Shown in pieces: positions 51,898-61,009 of a stretch of DNA of 64,000 nucleotides; within the stretch, counting starts at the first letter, position 1; each line of letters starts with the position of its first letter. A program made the position numbers and the translations under genes. The notes below the pieces were generated by a model. It saw only the letters and a program-made list of their open reading frames with translations, did no database searches and was not told the origin of the DNA. Location: contig CAVTYY010000004.1 of NCBI GenBank assembly GCA_963739045.1, forward strand, positions 1,116,001-1,180,000, in the 5' to 3' direction. Source of the stretch: Halobacillus_B sp963739045 (lineage in GTDB: Bacteria > Bacillota > Bacilli > Bacillales > Halobacillaceae).

Positions 51898-53391
51898 ATG
51901 GAAAAGACAATGGAGCAAAAATTTATGGATCTGCTTAAGGAACAGTCTTCCTATAGCGAAGCGATCGGTTTAATGGCCTGGGATATGAGAACCAAAGCAC
52001 CAAAGAAAGGGATGGACAACCGTTCGGAAGTGTTAGGAGTCCTCTCTCAGAAGGTGCACGAACTTCAAACCTCATCTGAGATGAAACATTACATAGAATC
52101 ATTAAAAGGCAATACAAAAGACCCCATTATTACAAAAGCCGTTGCAGAGGCAGAAGAAGAATACGAGCGGACAGCAAAGATTCCTACAGATGAATATCGT
52201 GCCTATGTGACTTTGCAGTCGAAGGCAGAAGCAATGTGGGGAGAAGCGAAAGCGAACAATGATTTCGAAAGTTTCCGTCCATATTTAGAAGAACTAGTAG
52301 AGTATAATAAGAAATTTGCTAAGTACTGGGGATATGAAGGAAATATCTACGATGCTCTTCTTCATAATTACGAGCCAGGTGTAACGGTAGCCAAACTAGA
52401 TGAAGTCTTTCCGAAAGTTAGGAAAGCACTCACCGGTCTATTAGAAAAAATTAAAAATGCCCCTGTCCAGCCGGATCCGACCATCCTGCAAGGACATTTT
52501 CCTAAAGAACAACAGGAAAAGTTCAGTGAAGAAATATTAAAAAGGATGGGATATGATTTTGATGCCGGCCGTCTGGACGAAACCGTACATCCTTTTGCAA
52601 TAGGCTTAAATAAGAATGATGTCCGTGTCACCACCAAATACGATGAAGCTGATTTTAGAACGGCTGTTTTTGGAACCATACATGAAGGCGGTCATGCCCT
52701 TTATGAACAGAACATTTCTGAAAACCTGGCTTTTACACCCCTTGCTACAGGGACGTCCATGGGGATCCATGAATCTCAGTCGCTGTTTTGGGAGAACTTT
52801 GTATCTAGAAGCGAATCGTTTTGGGAAAATCACTATGATTTATTTAAATCCCATGCTCCTGAGCGATTTAGTAAACTTCCTCTTGATGAATTTTACAGAG
52901 CAGTTAATGAAGTTAAGCCTTCTTTTATTCGAATTGAAGCGGATGAATTAACGTATTGTCTGCATATCATGGTTCGTTACGAATTGGAAAAGGCTTTAAT
53001 TAATAGTGAAATAGAAGTGAAAGATCTTCCTGCTTTATGGAATCAGAAGATGGAAGACTATTTTGGTATTAAGCCGGAAAACGATGCGGAAGGGGTCCTG
53101 CAGGATATTCATTGGGCGGGGGGAGATTTTGGCTACTTTCCTTCTTATGCTCTCGGTTATATGTATGCAGCTCAATTTGCGAATCGCTTAAATGAAGAAA
53201 TTTCTATGGAAGAAGTCATTAAAGCAGGAGATTTCAAACAAATACAACAATGGCTTACCCAAAACATTCACCAATTTGGTAAAATGAAAAAACCATTAGA
53301 AATTTTAACTGATGTTACAGGGGAAGAATTGAATTCCCAATATTTAATTGACTATCTTACCGAAAAATATCAAAAGATCTATCAATTTTAG
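51898..53391 (+). CDS. ypwA: M32-family metallocarboxypeptidase
   Basis: This cytosolic zinc carboxypeptidase (Taq type) trims C-terminal residues from peptides. The metal motif HEGGH is in GTIHEGGHALYEQN (about residue 261), with the third ligand Glu in GIHESQSLFWENFVSR. DYFGIKPENDAEGVLQDIHWAGGDFGYFPSYALG is the family C-terminal signature (given in part). ATG 51898 follows AAAAGGAGAG; upstream frame extension is unsupported. It is 497 residues, like B. subtilis YpwA. Confidence 0.96.
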   Translation: MEKTMEQKFMDLLKEQSSYSEAIGLMAWDMRTKAPKKGMDNRSEVLGVLSQKVHELQTSSEMKHYIESLKGNTKDPIITKAVAEAEEEYERTAKIPTDEYRAYVTLQSKAEAMWGEAKANNDFESFRPYLEELVEYNKKFAKYWGYEGNIYDALLHNYEPGVTVAKLDEVFPKVRKALTGLLEKIKNAPVQPDPTILQGHFPKEQQEKFSEEILKRMGYDFDAGRLDETVHPFAIGLNKNDVRVTTKYDEADFRTAVFGTIHEGGHALYEQNISENLAFTPLATGTSMGIHESQSLFWENFVSRSESFWENHYDLFKSHAPERFSKLPLDEFYRAVNEVKPSFIRIEADELTYCLHIMVRYELEKALINSEIEVKDLPALWNQKMEDYFGIKPENDAEGVLQDIHWAGGDFGYFPSYALGYMYAAQFANRLNEEISMEEVIKAGDFKQIQQWLTQNIHQFGKMKKPLEILTDVTGEELNSQYLIDYLTEKYQKIYQF

Positions 53392-53396
53392 AAGGT

Positions 53397-53431
53397 TAAA
53401 AACCACAGCTTATCTAGCTGTGGTTTTTTTG
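53397..53431 (+). terminator. Terminator after ypwA
   Basis: AAACCACAGCT and AGCTGTGGTTT form a perfect stem with a short loop and T-run. Confidence 0.85.
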
Positions 53432-53446
53432 AACCGATTCATTTAA

Positions 53447-53475
53447 TTGACAAAGCCATTCATCTGCTTTAATAT
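53447..53475 (+). promoter_or_regulatory. Sigma-A promoter for the amino acid ABC transporter
   Basis: TTGACA (53447-53452), 17-bp spacer, TAATAT (53470-53475): a near-consensus promoter 53 bases before the start. Confidence 0.7.
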
Positions 53476-53527
53476 CATAAAAGCGATAAAACACATCAAA
53501 TTACTATGTATTAAGGAGCGTGACTTT

Positions 53528-54355
53528 ATGAAACGCCTGTTAAGTTTAGTTGTATTACTGATTATTGCTATCTTTTTATCTGCATGCGGAGATGATTCTT
53601 CCAGCCAAAATGACGGAAGCAGTGATTCATCAAGCTCAGACAATAGTGAGCAGAGCACATTAGCAAAAGTGAAAGACAGCGGGAAGCTGTTAATTGGAAC
53701 AGAGGGAACTTACCGTCCTTATACCTACCATGATGAATCTGGTGATTTGACGGGGTTTGATGTTGAAATTGCTCGTGAAGTAGCAGATCGCATCGGGGTT
53801 AAGCCGGTTTTTAAAGAAACAAAATGGGATTCAATGTTTGCCGGTTTGAACGCAAAAAGATTTGACATGGTGGCAAATGAAGTGGGGATTACGAAAGACA
53901 GAAAGAAAAAATATGCTTTCTCTGATTCGTATATTCAATCTTCTGCCGTCGTAGTCACCAACAAAGACAATTCTTCCATTAAAGATTTCTCAGATCTTAA
54001 AGGAGTAAAAACTGCTCAGTCCTTGACTAGTAACTATGCAGATATTGCGAGGGAGAATGGTGCTGATATTACGGAAGTGGATGGCTTTAATTCGGCCATG
54101 CAGCTGCTTGCTTCCGGCCGCATCGAAGCTACAGTTAATGATCGGCTATCTGTATTAGATTACAAAAAGCAGCGTCCTGATGCACCTGTAAAAATTGCGG
54201 CTCGTAAGGATGAAGCTTCTGAAAGCGGACTCTTGTTCCGGCAGGGAAATGAAGAACTTGTCCAGGCAGCTAACAAAGCCTTAAAGGACATGAAAGATGA
54301 CGGCACTTATTTAAAAATAGCTAAAAAATGGTTTGGTGAAGATGTATCTAAGTAA
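53528..54355 (+). CDS. Cystine-type amino acid ABC transporter, binding lipoprotein
   Basis: This 275-residue solute-binding lipoprotein (SBP family 3) has a lipobox FLSACG (Cys about 20), a Ser/Asp/Asn/Gln-rich flexible linker to residue 45, then GKLLIGTEGTYRPYTYHDESG, GFDVEIAREVADRIGV and FDMVANEVGITKDRKKKYAFS. The last resembles TcyA/FliY-like cystine-binding proteins. ATG 53528 follows AAGGAG. The acidic linker probably lifts the domain through the wall in a saline habitat. Exact amino acid substrate is inferred. Confidence 0.88.
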   Translation: MKRLLSLVVLLIIAIFLSACGDDSSSQNDGSSDSSSSDNSEQSTLAKVKDSGKLLIGTEGTYRPYTYHDESGDLTGFDVEIAREVADRIGVKPVFKETKWDSMFAGLNAKRFDMVANEVGITKDRKKKYAFSDSYIQSSAVVVTNKDNSSIKDFSDLKGVKTAQSLTSNYADIARENGADITEVDGFNSAMQLLASGRIEATVNDRLSVLDYKKQRPDAPVKIAARKDEASESGLLFRQGNEELVQAANKALKDMKDDGTYLKIAKKWFGEDVSK

Positions 54356-55040
54356 TATATTAACCAATAGTGATATGCAGGAGAGGTATCTCGATATTTT
54401 GGTCCATTCGTTTCTGCCTTTGCTGAAAGGGGCACTGTATTATACAATTCCATTAACACTTGTGACCTTTATTATTGGATTAATTCTTGCTGTGATCACT
54501 GCCTTGATGCGGTTATCCGGGGTGAAAATTTTAAAGGGACTTGCACGATTTTACGTTTCTATTATTAGAGGGACACCATTGCTCGTTCAATTATTTATAA
54601 TTTTCTATGGATTGCCGTCCGTTGGCGTAACGATTAACCCTGTCATCTCAGCTGGGATTGGTTTTTCATTAAATATGGGTGCATATAATTCTGAAATTAT
54701 TCGCGCGGCAATATTATCGATCCCAAAAGGGCAGTGGGAAGCAGGTCAATCCATTGGGATGACACAACTTCAAGCCCTAAGGCGGGTAATCCTGCCTCAG
54801 GCTTCAAGAGTTTCTATCCCGCCACTCGCAAATTCATTTATCGGATTGATTAAAGATACATCACTTGCTTCAACCATAACCTTTACTGAAATGTTTAGAA
54901 AATCACAGGAAATTGCTGCTCAGAATTATGAGTTTCTGCTCGTCTACTCAGAAGCAGCGGTCATATACTGGGTGATCTGTATTGCTTTATCCTTCTTGCA
55001 AGGTAAAGTTGAAGCAAGACTTGATCAATTCGTGGCATAG
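54342..55040 (+). CDS. Cystine-type amino acid ABC transporter, permease
   Basis: This HEAAA-type permease of 232 residues has five predicted spans. It contains the ABC-contact EAA loop EAGQSIGMTQLQALRRVILPQA and RGTPLLVQLFIIFYGLP. The ATG lies inside the last codons of the binding-protein gene (14-base overlap), so the two are coupled. It would form a homodimer with the next gene's ATPase. TcyB and YxeN are the closest family types by pattern. Confidence 0.88.
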   Translation: MYLSNILTNSDMQERYLDILVHSFLPLLKGALYYTIPLTLVTFIIGLILAVITALMRLSGVKILKGLARFYVSIIRGTPLLVQLFIIFYGLPSVGVTINPVISAGIGFSLNMGAYNSEIIRAAILSIPKGQWEAGQSIGMTQLQALRRVILPQASRVSIPPLANSFIGLIKDTSLASTITFTEMFRKSQEIAAQNYEFLLVYSEAAVIYWVICIALSFLQGKVEARLDQFVA

Positions 55041-55054
55041 GAAGTGGTGAACCA

Positions 55055-55789
55055 ATGATACATGTAACTAATCTTCATAAACGATTCGGAGATTTAGAAG
55101 TGCTAAAAGGAATAGATCTAGCTGTAAATAAGGGAGAGGTAGTCGTGGTTATCGGCCCTTCAGGGTCAGGGAAAACTACACTGCTTCGTACCTTAAATTT
55201 ATTAGAAGAGCCCGAAGAAGGAGAAATTACGATTGGCAATCAATCGATTAGTTTTGACGAGAAACTGACAAAGAAGAAAAAAGTTCAGTTTAGAAAACAA
55301 ACGGGGATGGTGTTTCAAAGTCATAACCTCTTTCCGCATTTAACGGCATTGGAAAATGTGATGGAAGGACCTGTAACCGTTCAAAAAATCCCAAAAGATA
55401 AAGCCAAGAAACAAGCCACTACGATTCTGGAGAAAGTCGGTTTGGGAAATAAATTGGATGTTTATCCTCATCAGTTATCCGGAGGACAGCAGCAGCGGGT
55501 AGGAATTGCTCGAGCGCTTGCGACAGGGGTAGAAGTGATGCTTTTTGATGAGCCTACCTCAGCACTCGATCCTGAACTTGTAGGGGATGTGCTGGATGTT
55601 ATGAAAGAACTGGCGGATGAGGGGATGACCATGGTCGTTGTTACTCATGAGATGTCATTTGCACAAGAAGCTGCAGATAAAGTCATCTTTATGGATGAAG
55701 GGACAATCATTGAACAAGGTACTCCAGACCAAGTTTTTACTTTCACTAAGATGGAACGAACCAATCAATTTCTTAACCGCCTGAGGTAA
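55055..55789 (+). CDS. Cystine-type amino acid ABC transporter, ATPase
   Basis: This 244-residue polar amino acid ATPase has Walker A GPSGSGKTT, Q-loop MVFQSHNLFPHLT, signature LSGGQQQRVGIARAL, Walker B VMLFDEPTSALDP and the H-switch VVTHEMSFA. It is preceded by GGAAGTGG and follows the permease by 14 bases. It energises import of the amino acid bound by the first gene product. TcyC-like. Confidence 0.92.
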   Translation: MIHVTNLHKRFGDLEVLKGIDLAVNKGEVVVVIGPSGSGKTTLLRTLNLLEEPEEGEITIGNQSISFDEKLTKKKKVQFRKQTGMVFQSHNLFPHLTALENVMEGPVTVQKIPKDKAKKQATTILEKVGLGNKLDVYPHQLSGGQQQRVGIARALATGVEVMLFDEPTSALDPELVGDVLDVMKELADEGMTMVVVTHEMSFAQEAADKVIFMDEGTIIEQGTPDQVFTFTKMERTNQFLNRLR

Positions 55790-55812
55790 AACTTAATAAA
55801 AATGATTTATCT

Positions 55813-55853
55813 ACTAGAAACCCGAACTTTGTTTTTTTACATTGGTTCGGGTT
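55813..55853 (+). terminator. Terminator with ACCCGAAC stem after the transporter
   Basis: AAACCCGAAC and GTTCGGGTTT are perfect arms with a 16-nt loop including a T-run, followed by seven Ts. Its arms resemble those at 2213 and 44323. Confidence 0.75.
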
Positions 55854-55939
55854 TTTTTGTATTTTATAAGGTGCTGGTTTTCTATGAACTTGCCCTGTTT
55901 TCCGTTTCCCTTCTTGTTTAACCATATAAACGAAAGAGG

Positions 55940-56881
55940 AAATAAGTTCTGGTTCAGACGCTACTTCATGAGCCATACGATTAGCTCGAGCATACACCGG
56001 GAGAGATCGAGTAGCGGTTTGTGGTTATCATGGATGGCACGATTGGTATATAGGATCAACCACCCGCGATTTAGGCATACCTGATTCCACTAAACAACTA
56101 ACCCATACGTTTACCTACAATAACCTTGACTCTTTAGAGAACCTTTTTAGAAAATACCCCAATCAAATACCGGCAGTAATCCTAGAGCCTATGAAATATA
56201 GAATTCCCCAAGGACGGATTTCTGAAAAAATTGAAAAAACTAGTCCATGATCATGGCGCTTTACTTGTTTCTGATGAAACCATTACGGGATTCCGTTTTG
56301 CTAAAGGCGGTGCTCAGGAATATTTTAATGTCATCCCTGATTTGACTACATTCGGTAAGGGGATGGCAAACGGCTACCCTATATCTGTCATAACTGGCCG
56401 TACAGATATTATGCAGCTCAGTGAAGAGGCCTTTCTTTCCTTTACTTTTGGGGGAGAGACTTTATCATTGGCGGCTACTTTAGCCACTCTAGACAAAATT
56501 ACAAAAGAACCCGTCATTGATAGAATTAAAGAGTCAGGAAAGAAAATCATGAGTGAAACGGAACGGATTATAACTGAACATTCCTTAGAGGATTTATTTG
56601 AAATAAAAGGTCATCCTTCATGGAGCTTTTTGGTTATAAAGAGTTTTAACAAATACTCTACCTGGGAAATTAAAACTCTTTTTCTTCAGGAAATGTTTAA
56701 AAGAGGAATATTAACTGTAGGGACACATAATGTAAGTTATTCACACACGGATCAAGACATAAAGAAGCTGATTGATGCCTATGAAGAAGTGCTGCCTTTA
56801 ATAAAAGCTGCGATACTCAATAGTAAATTGGACCAATTATTAACCTGCAAGCCTTTACAGCCCTTATTTAGAGTAAGATAA
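55940..56881 (+). pseudogene. Broken class III aminotransferase (glutamate-1-semialdehyde aminomutase-like)
   Basis: The first readable homology is SSGSDATS at 55945, the PLP-phosphate-binding region, so the first 100 or so residues are missing. An in-frame TGA follows at 55969-55971, then IRLARAYTGRDRVAVCGYHGWHDW and LEPMKYRIPQ. A one-base insertion near 56212 shifts the frame into DGFLKKLKKLVHDHGALL, VSDETITGFRFAKGG and TTFGKGMANGYP, which carries the PLP lysine. The distal frame (56231-56881) is intact but lacks a start site. Such aminotransferases often act in surface-sugar pathways. The gene is dead by at least three lesions. Confidence 0.88.
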
Positions 56882-56998
56882 AGCTAAAGAATGAGGGGGT
56901 GACGGAGTTCAATTATCCCTTCCTTAAATGGATATCTTCTACATTTGCAAAATCTCAGGGAAATGATTGGGATGGGCTCATATACATTTCATAAACAA

Positions 56999-57031
56999 GA
57001 GTAGGCGTTTTTCAGCCTATTCTTGTTTAAC
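56999..57031 (+). terminator. Terminator before the aldo/keto reductase
   Basis: AAGAGTAGGC and GCCTATTCTT pair (one G-T) around TTTTTCA and are followed by TGTTTAA. Confidence 0.55.
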
Positions 57032-57086
57032 TATTCCTTAAATTGGATACATAACTGTATCAAAGAACAGAGGAGGAACAGATCGT

Positions 57087-58079
57087 ATGAAATCTTTTGA
57101 GGATGCACTTAAACATCGTGTTGGACTTGGTACGGCACCATTAGGAAATATGTTCCGCGAGGTTCCGGAAGAGGAGGCACAAACTACAATTCAAACAGCT
57201 TGGGATCAAGGAGTACGTTATTTTGATACGGCACCTTTTTACGGAGCCGGTCTAGCTGAAATGCGATTGGGTAAAGCCCTTTCCGGCTATAACCGCGACG
57301 ACTATTTGCTAAGTACCAAAGTAGGACGATATGTACTGGATGAAGAGGAAAATAAAGAAGGTTTATTTCAATATGCCAGAAATAATAAAGTTATCACCGA
57401 TTATTCGGAAGATGCTACGAAGAGGTCAATTGAACAAAGCCTCGAACGGTTGAAAACAGATCGCCTGGACTTCGTATTTGTCCATGATGTCTCCCCGGAT
57501 TTTCATGGTGATGAGTGGCTCGGTAAATTTGAAGAGGCAAGAAAAGGTGCTTTCCGCGTATTAACACGAATGCGCGAAGAAGGGGTAATTCAATCGTGGG
57601 GTCTCGGCGTAAACACGACTGAACCGATCGAACTTGCAATGGAACTGGAAGAAACAAAGCCGGATCTATGTTTATCAGCAACACAATACACCCTGCTACA
57701 GCATGAGCAGGCCTTACAACGCATGATGAAGAAGGCGGAAGAGAATCATGTAGGCATTGTCGTAGGAGGACCGTATAACTCAGGTGTACTCTTAGGCGGA
57801 GAACATTATAATTATGAAAAAGCACCTGAAAAAATTATTAAACAGGTCAATCAATTAAACGAAATCGGCCAGAAATACAATGTCCCATTAAAAGCAGCAG
57901 CCTTACAATTCTCGACTTCTCACCCTGCTGTAAAGTCAGTTATCCCTGGATCCACACGGCCGGATCGCATCAAAGAAGACATAGAGATGATCCAGCGGGA
58001 TATCCCGAATGACTTTTGGGAAGAGTTAGCGGCCAAGGGTTTCATCTCTTCAGAGGCACCATTGCCTGTGAAGAAATAA
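57087..58079 (+). CDS. Aldo/keto reductase, L-fucose/D-threo-aldose dehydrogenase type
   Basis: This 330-residue NAD(P)-dependent (beta/alpha)8 oxidoreductase shows the catalytic tetrad: Asp in YFDTAPFYG, Tyr in the same motif (FYGAGLAEMRLGKAL), Lys in LLSTKVGRYV and His in DFVFVHDVSP. Cofactor-binding segment is KSVIPGSTRPDRIKED. The insertion and ends resemble pyridoxal 4-dehydrogenase or D-threo-aldose dehydrogenases. GAGGAGG precedes the ATG. Substrate is not known; sugar or aldehyde oxidation is likely. Confidence 0.9.
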   Translation: MKSFEDALKHRVGLGTAPLGNMFREVPEEEAQTTIQTAWDQGVRYFDTAPFYGAGLAEMRLGKALSGYNRDDYLLSTKVGRYVLDEEENKEGLFQYARNNKVITDYSEDATKRSIEQSLERLKTDRLDFVFVHDVSPDFHGDEWLGKFEEARKGAFRVLTRMREEGVIQSWGLGVNTTEPIELAMELEETKPDLCLSATQYTLLQHEQALQRMMKKAEENHVGIVVGGPYNSGVLLGGEHYNYEKAPEKIIKQVNQLNEIGQKYNVPLKAAALQFSTSHPAVKSVIPGSTRPDRIKEDIEMIQRDIPNDFWEELAAKGFISSEAPLPVKK

Positions 58080-58105
58080 AAGCTCAGACACCCAGTTACT
58101 CTTTC

Positions 58106-58143
58106 AGCCTGCCCGGTAATTTTTCGGCAGGCTGATTTTTTTG
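58106..58143 (+). terminator. Terminator after the aldo/keto reductase
   Basis: CAGCCTGCC and GGCAGGCTG pair and are followed by a TTTTTTT run. Confidence 0.85.
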
Positions 58144-58189
58144 TTTTCTTATTTGTATCTAGAAGTTCTCCTCATTTGTATACCTCACT

Positions 58190-58400
58190 TTTTTAGAAAG
58201 TCTTTGGTGCAGTTGTCACATGGCCATTTTTTGCGGGTCTTTGATTTTAGTATATTAGATGGTTTCTCAGCTTTAGATGAGGCAGAAAAATTTTGCGGTT
58301 TGGTTACTTATATAATTTGCGGTGATGAATGTGAAATTATTTCTTTAGACACCATTTGTCCCAGTTGGGGAAATCTGGATTTTTATGATCTATACATAAG
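58190..58400 (+). pseudogene. Remnant of a GNAT-type acetyltransferase
   Basis: In one frame the sequence reads LESLWCSCHMA (near 58194), as in the first helix of GNAT proteins, then shifts near 58235 into LDGFSALDEAEKFCGLVTY and IICGDECEIISLDTICP, the beta-strand core before the acetyl-CoA loop. The expected G-x-G-x-G/A loop is lost after CPSWG, and no start codon with a ribosome site exists. It is therefore a decayed fragment of two frames. The family call rests on motif pattern. Confidence 0.6.
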
Positions 58401-58496
58401 TTCTTCCTTAAGAGGTATGAGAATGAATTGTAGTTTCTTTTAAAAAAGGTATATATAACCGTCTATTAAAGACAATTTGTCATCAGTTTCACGGTT

Positions 58497-58525
58497 TTGA
58501 CGCTCAAAAATATTTCTGCTATGAT
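58497..58525 (+). promoter_or_regulatory. Strong promoter for the yibE-yibF pair
   Basis: TTGACG (58497-58502), 17-bp spacer, TATGAT (58520-58525), with TGC directly before the -10 as an extended -10 element. It leaves a leader of about 135 bases before the first start codon. Confidence 0.6.
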
Positions 58526-58666
58526 TAGCCCCGTTATCTATCAGCTTTGTCCGGTTTGTCATGATTAGAGATAATTATACTCTATCTAGTGAACGATATT
58601 TTCATATTTTCCGGCAGGACTTATCTATACACTTGGAGTTATTTTGCGAAATAGATGGGAGGCTGT

Positions 58667-59806
58667 ATGTTGAGTGTCATTACGAATATTTTAAAAAAAT
58701 GGACAACCAAACAAGTGGTTATCTACCTGCTCATCGGGCTGTGTTTTGCAGTCTCGTTGGTATTTGTTAATCATAATGCTTCATTTTACAATCGGACGAT
58801 CGCCAAGGTTGTCAGCATCCACCAGCAAGATGCAAAACAGGTAACGGATGTTCACAACAACAAAGATCAACTGTTTACACAAAATATTACCGCTGAAATA
58901 CTTAATGGAAAAGAAATAGAGAAAAAGATTGTTTTAACTAATACGTATTCTGCATCTGGTGCTTATGATCAAGCTTACCATGTAGGAAATGAATTGTTTG
59001 TTGCGATTGATAAAGGCGCCAAAGAAGGTAAATTAACTGGATCGATTAAGAATGCAAAGCGTGACAAGTATGTACTGCTTGTGGGGTGGGTTTTTATTCT
59101 CACTTTACTTATCGTAGGAAAAAAACGCGGTTTCTTCTCTTTGATAAGTTTGTCAGTAAATGCTGCACTTATGTCTTACGCATTGGATCTTTATATTAAT
59201 CATGCAAATGTGAGCTTGTTATGGATATGCAGTTTATTAGTTCTTTTGTTTACGGTTATTTCATTGTTACTCCTCAACGGATTCAATGAAATGACCTTTG
59301 CAGCTATTACAGCAACGCTGCTTGGGATATTCCTGTCGCTGCTTATTACCTATCTGGCAATCAAGTTTACCGGAGGAAGCGGTCTTCGATATGAGGAGAT
59401 GCAATTTCTAACCAGGCCGTATGAAGTCGTATTTATGGCAGGGCTGTTTGTGGGATCTTTAGGGGCAGTGATGGACGTGTCTATTACCATAGCGTCTTCA
59501 GTCTTCGGATTGTTTGAAAAGAACCATTACATTAGTGTAAATGCTCTTAAAAAATCCGGAATGGAAATAGGCAAAGACGTAATGGGAACGTTGACCAATA
59601 TTTTATTTTTTGTTTATGCAAGTGGATCCATACCCGCAATGATTCTGTATCTGAAGAATTCATCTTCTCTCGGGTTTACGCTTTCTATGAACCTTTCGCT
59701 GGAAGTGGCTCGAGCTTTAGCAGGGGGTATTGGAATTGTGTTAACAATTCCAATAGCGGTTTACAGCTCAATATTTTTCATTAGACGGAAGAGGAAAAAA
59801 ATATGA
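58667..59806 (+). CDS. YibE/F-family membrane protein, larger subunit
   Basis: This 379-residue protein has an N-terminal span, an extracytoplasmic domain (about residues 45-130) and about seven more spans. YibE/F family segments are MAGLFVGSLGAVMDVSITIASSVF and KSGMEIGKDVMGTLTNILFFVYA. ATG 58667 follows GGGAGG; TTG 58670 is an alternative. It overlaps the next gene by four bases (ATGA). The family is widespread in Firmicutes as gene pairs, suspected to be transporters, without proven substrate. Confidence 0.9.
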   Translation: MLSVITNILKKWTTKQVVIYLLIGLCFAVSLVFVNHNASFYNRTIAKVVSIHQQDAKQVTDVHNNKDQLFTQNITAEILNGKEIEKKIVLTNTYSASGAYDQAYHVGNELFVAIDKGAKEGKLTGSIKNAKRDKYVLLVGWVFILTLLIVGKKRGFFSLISLSVNAALMSYALDLYINHANVSLLWICSLLVLLFTVISLLLLNGFNEMTFAAITATLLGIFLSLLITYLAIKFTGGSGLRYEEMQFLTRPYEVVFMAGLFVGSLGAVMDVSITIASSVFGLFEKNHYISVNALKKSGMEIGKDVMGTLTNILFFVYASGSIPAMILYLKNSSSLGFTLSMNLSLEVARALAGGIGIVLTIPIAVYSSIFFIRRKRKKI

Positions 59807-60588
59807 ATGTATTAATGATCTTGTCGGTTATTTTATTTATTCTTATGGTTCTAATTGGTGGAAACAAAGGAGTACTATCGTTTATTTCTCTGTTTTTTAA
59901 TTTTGGCATACTTATGATTACGGTCATTTTAATGCTGGACCATGATAAGAATCCGATCATTCTAACTATGATTGCATGCACGGTGATTAGCTGTATTAAT
60001 CTGTTTTTTATCAACGAAATCAACAGAAAAACGATAACAGCATTCATCTCTACTCTGATTACCATAGTGATTCTATTGTTGTTTATTGATCTTGTGACTA
60101 GAGTAACGAGGATTCAAGGGTTTAGTGAAGAGCAGTCAGAGGAACTTGCGCCATACTCACTTTACATTGGTGTTAATTTTGTCAAAATCGGCGCATCCGT
60201 GATTATTATGAGCACAATTGGTGCCATCACGGAAGTAGCTATTTCCATTACATCTTCTATGAGTGAAACCTTTCATCATCATCCATCCATTAACAGGAAG
60301 AATTTATTCTTATCTGGAATGAGAATTGGCAAAGATATATTGGGCACGGATACCAATACGTTATTTTTTGCCTTTTTTGGCGGCTATATGGCACTACTTA
60401 TATGGTTTAAAGACTTAGATTATTCGATTGGAGAAATTGTGAATTCTAAAATATTCAGCAGTGAAATGATCACTATTTTTTCGGCTGGTATAGGTATTGC
60501 TCTGATAATTCCAATCACTTCATGGATTCATGCATTTGTTTCGTTAAAATTTCCAAATAAAAGCGGCGAAGCGATTGAAGAAGAGTAA
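59803..60588 (+). CDS. YibE/F-family membrane protein, smaller subunit
   Basis: This 261-residue protein with about seven spans lacks the extracytoplasmic domain of its partner. It shares the same core: IIMSTIGAITEVAISITSSM and SGMRIGKDILGTDTNTLFFAFFGG, matching VMDVSITIASS and SGMEIGKDVMGTLTN of the upstream gene. The two paralogous halves likely form one heteromeric membrane complex. Translation is coupled through ATGA. Confidence 0.9.
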   Translation: MNVLMILSVILFILMVLIGGNKGVLSFISLFFNFGILMITVILMLDHDKNPIILTMIACTVISCINLFFINEINRKTITAFISTLITIVILLLFIDLVTRVTRIQGFSEEQSEELAPYSLYIGVNFVKIGASVIIMSTIGAITEVAISITSSMSETFHHHPSINRKNLFLSGMRIGKDILGTDTNTLFFAFFGGYMALLIWFKDLDYSIGEIVNSKIFSSEMITIFSAGIGIALIIPITSWIHAFVSLKFPNKSGEAIEEE

Positions 60589-61009
60589 TGAAATGTAAAT
60601 GATTCAATTAGATGTACAACAGCACCTTTTCCGCTGCTTAATCTACTGTATCGGTAAAAACAGGCTCTCACATAGTGCCTGTTTTTATTTTGTCTAGCAA
60701 ATAAAATCTTAAAGAGCATTTTATCAACCGACAGAAGAACAGGGAGGATTCATTCGATTCTTTCACAAGGGCAGAAATCTTCTCCACTGTAAACGAGTGT
60801 AAGTCCTGGGACAACAGTAAAAAAATGTTTGTTCGAGTAAAGAAGACGTCTGTAAAAGTTAAAAATATGTTACGATCAAAGAGAAATGCAGAATAATTAA
60901 ATGGTGTCTAAAAAACGCATTCTTGAAGGTTATATTATGTTGGCATGATAAGTGTTTCATTCTGCCTTTTTCTTTAACATTTATTGATTCTGAAAGGAGA
61001 TACATAATT
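60589..61009. other. yibF to fbp intergenic region
   Basis: This 421-bp gap contains a terminator (60656-60692, AAAACAGGC/GCCTGTTTT) and an AT-rich leader before fbp. A gene-like GGGAGG at 60742 is not followed by a start codon. No other gene or RNA is supported. Confidence 0.5.
60656..60692 (+). terminator. Terminator after the yibE/F pair
   Basis: AAAAACAGGC and GCCTGTTTTT form a perfect stem around TCTCACATAGT. Confidence 0.8.

Noticed and set aside
58561..58770. 69-codon open frame before yibE
   Set aside because: It overlaps the real yibE start in another frame, has no ribosome site and no recognisable sequence.
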